NCBI GenBank assembly: GCA_964530185.1
Contig: CAZHBB010000124.1
Coordinates: forward strand, 1 to 8,296
Direction: 5' to 3'
Length of the DNA stretch: 8,296 nucleotides
Source of the DNA: PWVB01 sp964530185
Lineage (GTDB): Bacteria > Chloroflexota > Anaerolineae > B4-G1 > SLSP01
This document shows, piece by piece, positions 5,725-8,296 of this stretch (positions are counted from its first letter, which is position 1; each line of letters opens with the position of its first letter). The translations under genes and the position numbers were made by a program. Under the pieces are notes generated by a model. The model was given only the letters and a program-made list of their open reading frames with translations. It ran no database searches and was not told the DNA's origin.

Positions 5725-6849
5725 ATGGCATCATCCAGAGCAGAAACAGTTATTCGTGAATTATTGGAAGGCACTGGTATCGAGATCAATGGCAGCAACC
5801 CTTGGGATCTCCAAGTGCACGACGATCGGTTGTACGAGCGTGTGCTGCGAGAGGTCGAGCTTGGGTTCGGCGAGGCCTATATGGATGGGTGGTGGGACTG
5901 TGAAGCGATCGACGAGCTGATCACCCGCATCCTCCTGGCTGATCTGCCGTCGAAGCTGAAAGGCAATTGGCGGCTCATGCTCCACGCATTGCAAGCCCGC
6001 CTCTTCAACCTGCAGTCCAGGCGGCGTGCCTTCCAGATCGGAGAACGGCACTACGACCTGGGCAATGACCTGTACCAGGCCATGCTGGACAAACGCATGA
6101 ACTACACCTGCGCCTATTGGAAGGAAGGTGTCACGACACTGGATGAAGCGCAAGAGGCTAAACTGGAGCTAGTCTGCCAGAAAATCGGCCTGGAACCGGG
6201 TATGCACGTGTTAGATATCGGGTGCGGCTGGGGAAGTTTCGCAAAGTACGCTGCGGAGAAGTACGGCGTGCGTGTGACTGGCGTGACGGTCTCTAAGGAA
6301 CAGGTCAAGCTGGGCATGGAGATGTGCAAGGGGTTACCGGTGGAGCTGAAACTACAGGATTACCGCGACGTCACAGGGACCTATGACCGTGTGATATCCA
6401 TTGGCGTGATGGAACATGTGGGCTACAAGAACTATCGAACCTACATGGAAGTCGCCGATCGTACGTTGAAGGACGGCGGCATCGCTTTCATCCACACGAT
6501 CGGCAGTAACATCAGCACCACGAACACCAACGCCTGGACTACCAAGTACATCTTCCCCAACGGAATGCTACCCTCGATCGCACAGCTCAGCAAGGCAATG
6601 GAGGGGATCTTCGTGATTGAAGATCTCCACAACATCGGCCCCCACTACGACAAGACCCTGATGGCATGGCACGCCAATTTCGAGGCGGCGTGGCCTGAGC
6701 TGAAAAAGAAATACGACGAGCGTTTCTACCGCATGTGGCGATTTTACCTTTTGAGCAGTGCAGGCGGATTCCGCGCCCGTCAGTCTCAGCTCTGGCAGTT
6801 CGTGATGACAAAACCCGGGACTCCCCAACCCAACTGCCGGGTCTGCTAG
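5725..6849 (+). CDS. cfa: cyclopropane-fatty-acyl-phospholipid synthase (SAM-dependent lipid methyltransferase)
   Basis: In the Cfa family this cytosolic, membrane-associated enzyme transfers a methylene group from S-adenosylmethionine to cis double bonds of phospholipid acyl chains. The 374-residue protein (E. coli Cfa is 382) aligns along its length. It has HYDLGNDLY, NYTCAYWKEG, the SAM-binding VLDIGCGWG (162-170), LQDYRDV, GVMEHVGYKNY, FIHTIGS, KYIFPNG, HYDKTLMAW and GGFRARQSQLWQ. Residues equivalent to the E. coli bicarbonate and active-site set are present: Cys129, Glu230, His257 and Tyr308 (E. coli Cys139, Glu239, His266, Tyr317). It should therefore be active. Relatives that make 10-methyl branches, rather than rings, share this fold, so the product is uncertain. 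Eight bases separate it from the FAD-reductase gene, whose ribosome site overlaps the cfa stop, indicating an operon. Confidence 0.95.
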   Translation: MASSRAETVIRELLEGTGIEINGSNPWDLQVHDDRLYERVLREVELGFGEAYMDGWWDCEAIDELITRILLADLPSKLKGNWRLMLHALQARLFNLQSRRRAFQIGERHYDLGNDLYQAMLDKRMNYTCAYWKEGVTTLDEAQEAKLELVCQKIGLEPGMHVLDIGCGWGSFAKYAAEKYGVRVTGVTVSKEQVKLGMEMCKGLPVELKLQDYRDVTGTYDRVISIGVMEHVGYKNYRTYMEVADRTLKDGGIAFIHTIGSNISTTNTNAWTTKYIFPNGMLPSIAQLSKAMEGIFVIEDLHNIGPHYDKTLMAWHANFEAAWPELKKKYDERFYRMWRFYLLSSAGGFRARQSQLWQFVMTKPGTPQPNCRVC

Positions 6850-6857
6850 GGGCAATC

Positions 6858-7823
6858 ATGATCCGCACGGATGTGCTCATTGTGGGTGGCGGCCCAGCCG
6901 GCTCAGCGTGCGCCTGGGCATTGCGGAAACACGGAGTAGAGACAATTGTGCTGGACCGCCAGCCCTTCCCCAGGCTCAAATTATGTGCCGGATGGATCAC
7001 CTCCCGGGTATGGCGGCATCTAGAGGTCCAAGAGGGAGCATACCCTCATGGGCTCACAACCATCAAGCGATTGTGGGTGTCCGTGCGGGGGCTCTCACGG
7101 GAGGTCAGGGCGAGACAGCAAGCCATTCGTCGTGTGGAATTCGACGACTGGCTGCTACGGCGCGCCGGAGTGCCGGTAGCACTCCATCATGCGCGGACTA
7201 TTGTGCAACATGATGGCGGCTACATGGTCGACGGCACCTATTGGGGGAAGTTCCTGGTCGGTGCTGGTGGGACGCACTGTCCTGTAGCCCGCACCTTCTT
7301 CGACGAGGTCAATCCCCGCAGCGAGCGGGCTTTGATCGTGACGCTCGAAGAGGAGTTCCCCTACAAGGTCCGCAATGATGCCTGCCATCTGTGGTTCTTC
7401 GAGGACGGACTTCCCGGGTACGCATGGTACGTACCCAAGGCCGGAGGCTATGTCAATGTGGGGGTCGGAGGCAAAGCGGTCCGACTCCGCGCCCGCAATG
7501 ACACCATCCATCGCCACTGGAAGCTCCTTGTGGCGAAACTCGAGGCCCTTGGTCTCGTCCATGGTTATCGATACCGCCCTCGGGGCCATGCCTATTACCT
7601 ACGTGAGCCCAGGCGCACCCTCAGACGAGACAATGCGATGGTTATCGGCGATGCTGCGGGTCTGGCTACCATGGACATGGGAGAGGGCATCGAGCCTTCT
7701 ATCATGAGCGGGCTCTTGGCGGCAGACGCGATCGTCCATGATAAAGACATCAACGTGAGTGGGCTACGACGTTGGTCACAGCCGTTCCCAATTGGTCCTT
7801 TGCTGGCGTGGGCACTGGGGTAG
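6858..7823 (+). CDS. FAD-dependent geranylgeranyl-reductase-family oxidoreductase
   Basis: The 321-residue flavoprotein starts with a Rossmann FAD motif (VLIVGGGPAG, glycines at 10-15, Asp33 at the end of the second strand), then PFPRLKLCAGW with Cys43, the position of the KxCGG-type motif of the family. Residues 186-194 (PGYAWYVPK) match the family's PxxYxWxFP-like substrate motif, and GDAAG (264-268) with GEGIEPS (275-281) form the second FAD-contact block. Family members reduce isoprenoid double bonds, such as geranylgeranyl chains of chlorophyll or archaeal lipids. Here the tight coupling to cfa suggests a lipid double bond or a methylation intermediate as substrate, which is an inference. 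The start at 6858 is preceded by AGGGG (6848-6852), overlapping the cfa stop. The protein ends about 40 residues after GEGIEPS, shorter than most full-length reductases of 380-400 residues, so the C-terminal domain is reduced or lost. Confidence 0.85.
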   Translation: MIRTDVLIVGGGPAGSACAWALRKHGVETIVLDRQPFPRLKLCAGWITSRVWRHLEVQEGAYPHGLTTIKRLWVSVRGLSREVRARQQAIRRVEFDDWLLRRAGVPVALHHARTIVQHDGGYMVDGTYWGKFLVGAGGTHCPVARTFFDEVNPRSERALIVTLEEEFPYKVRNDACHLWFFEDGLPGYAWYVPKAGGYVNVGVGGKAVRLRARNDTIHRHWKLLVAKLEALGLVHGYRYRPRGHAYYLREPRRTLRRDNAMVIGDAAGLATMDMGEGIEPSIMSGLLAADAIVHDKDINVSGLRRWSQPFPIGPLLAWALG

Positions 7824-7862
7824 GGGATCCGATCCGTCTGTCTCCAACCCGGCTGATTTTCT

Positions 7863-7886
7863 CGACGGACGGATCACCGCCCGTCG
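7863..7886 (+). terminator. strong tetraloop hairpin after the FAD-reductase gene
   Basis: CGACGGACGG (7863-7872) pairs with CCGCCCGTCG (7877-7886) around the loop ATCA, with one A/C mismatch. It lies 40 bases after the stop at 7823, between convergent genes. No T run follows on either strand, so intrinsic termination is plausible but not canonical. Confidence 0.45.
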
Positions 7887-7893
7887 TGCCGAT

Positions 7894-7921
7894 ATGTCTG
7901 TGCACCGGGGGTGCATGACAT
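7894..7921. terminator. second hairpin in the convergent spacer
   Basis: TGCACC (7901-7906) pairs with GGTGCA (7910-7915) around GGG, and ATGTC (7894-7898) pairs with GACAT (7917-7921) across a 2/1-base internal loop, giving 11 base pairs. It follows the first hairpin by 7 bases. Together the two probably insulate the converging transcripts. The rest of the spacer (7824-8057) shows no convincing gene. Confidence 0.4.
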
Positions 7922-8057
7922 GCCGGAGTCTCCCCAATGTCGCAATCTATGGTACAACGCCTCGGCTGCAGCGCAGAAGGAAGAGCTTTTTGGCGATGTT
8001 GCGCGAGTGGCGGATCCGTAGCGGCTACCACAGCCAACGATGGGCTGAACGCTGTCG

Positions 8058-8296
8058 TTAGCGGTGAGATCCCGACTCAGGACGAACGGCTCGGGTCTCG
8101 AAAGCGGCAGGCAGTGCACAGCAGGCGTCGAAGTGCTCTATGGTGTAGCCGTGGCTGGTGGCAATCTCAAGGGTTTTACGCGTCGGAAGTTCAATGCGGG
8201 CGATCCCTGCCTCCAACGCCGCCTCCTCAATGGCCAGGTGCAGGCCACGCGTGCGTGGCCGCATACAGCCCAACGAGATCTCGCTCTGCGGGAAGA
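8058..8296 (-). CDS. radical SAM protein (biotin-synthase-related), C-terminal fragment
   Basis: This minus-strand gene enters from beyond the right edge and ends with TAA at 8060-8058; about 79 codons are visible. The reading EISLGCMRPRTRG, then IEEAALEAGIARIELPT, then a final DACCAL resembles the end of biotin-synthase-related radical SAM proteins (the COG2516-like group). Those have a conserved LGCxRP motif, a TIM-barrel strand with AGVxxIxxP, and a terminal Cys-Cys. The radical SAM CxxxCxxC site would lie outside the window, so the catalytic type cannot be confirmed. Translation continues upstream of the first internal TTG/ATG (8273/8264) to the window edge, so the visible part is a fragment and not a 71-residue protein. 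It converges on the FAD-reductase gene across 234 bases. Confidence 0.55.
   Translation of the reverse strand, partial: FPQSEISLGCMRPRTRGLHLAIEEAALEAGIARIELPTRKTLEIATSHGYTIEHFDACCALPAAFETRAVRPESGSHR

Noticed and set aside
6735..6857. Upstream extension of the FAD-reductase into the end of cfa
   Set aside because: The Rossmann strand begins right after the ATG at 6858, which has its own AGGGG. The upstream residues have no family similarity.
7759..8061. 100-codon plus-strand open frame across the convergent spacer
   Set aside because: It is Arg-rich with no recognisable domain or ribosome site, overlaps the 3' ends of two real genes, and covers the two hairpins.
8066..8099. Hairpin GAGATCCCGA / TCGGGTCTC with one bulge
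   Set aside because: It lies inside the last codons of the minus-strand radical SAM gene and has a 15-base loop; likely a chance feature of coding sequence.

Overview
The window looks like a chromosomal segment of a moderately GC-rich bacterium, most likely a member of the Chloroflexota (Anaerolineae or a close relative). That is an inference from three things: large secreted beta-sandwich proteins with a short Tyr-Phe/Met-Pro-Leu-Ile-Arg hinge, a DUF11-type repeat, and a geranylgeranyl-reductase-like flavoprotein next to a cyclopropane synthase. No rRNA, tRNA, CRISPR array or insertion sequence is visible.

Layout from left to right. Positions 1-186 hold the 3' end of a MiaB/MtaB-type tRNA methylthiotransferase. 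A short spacer with two overlapping palindromes (245-269) leads into two consecutive genes for exported proteins (322-1806 and 1921-3321). These two have unrelated N-terminal halves, but share a hinge and a homologous C-terminal domain, so they are domain-shuffled tandem paralogs. A flippase-like (LPG synthase TM type) membrane protein follows (about 3318-4274), starting inside the stop codon of the second secreted gene. A 214-base spacer with nested long-range pairing (4283-4411) precedes a uroporphyrinogen-decarboxylase-superfamily gene (4489-5634). Next come a cyclopropane-fatty-acyl-phospholipid synthase (5725-6849) and, 8 bases later, an FAD-dependent geranylgeranyl-reductase-family protein (6858-7823). 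A convergent spacer with two strong hairpins separates these from the 3' end of a minus-strand radical SAM gene that runs off the window (8058-8296).

How the genes may work together. The two exported proteins and the membrane protein form a probable cell-envelope transcription unit. The cfa and FAD-reductase pair forms a probable membrane-lipid modification unit, in which SAM-dependent methylation of a lipid double bond may be combined with a flavin-dependent reduction. The URO-D-like gene is probably a methyl-transfer or corrinoid-related enzyme rather than a heme enzyme. The most notable items are the cfa/GGR pair, the shuffled secreted paralogs with their hinge, and the structured spacer at 4283-4411. 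No complete defence or mobile system is visible.
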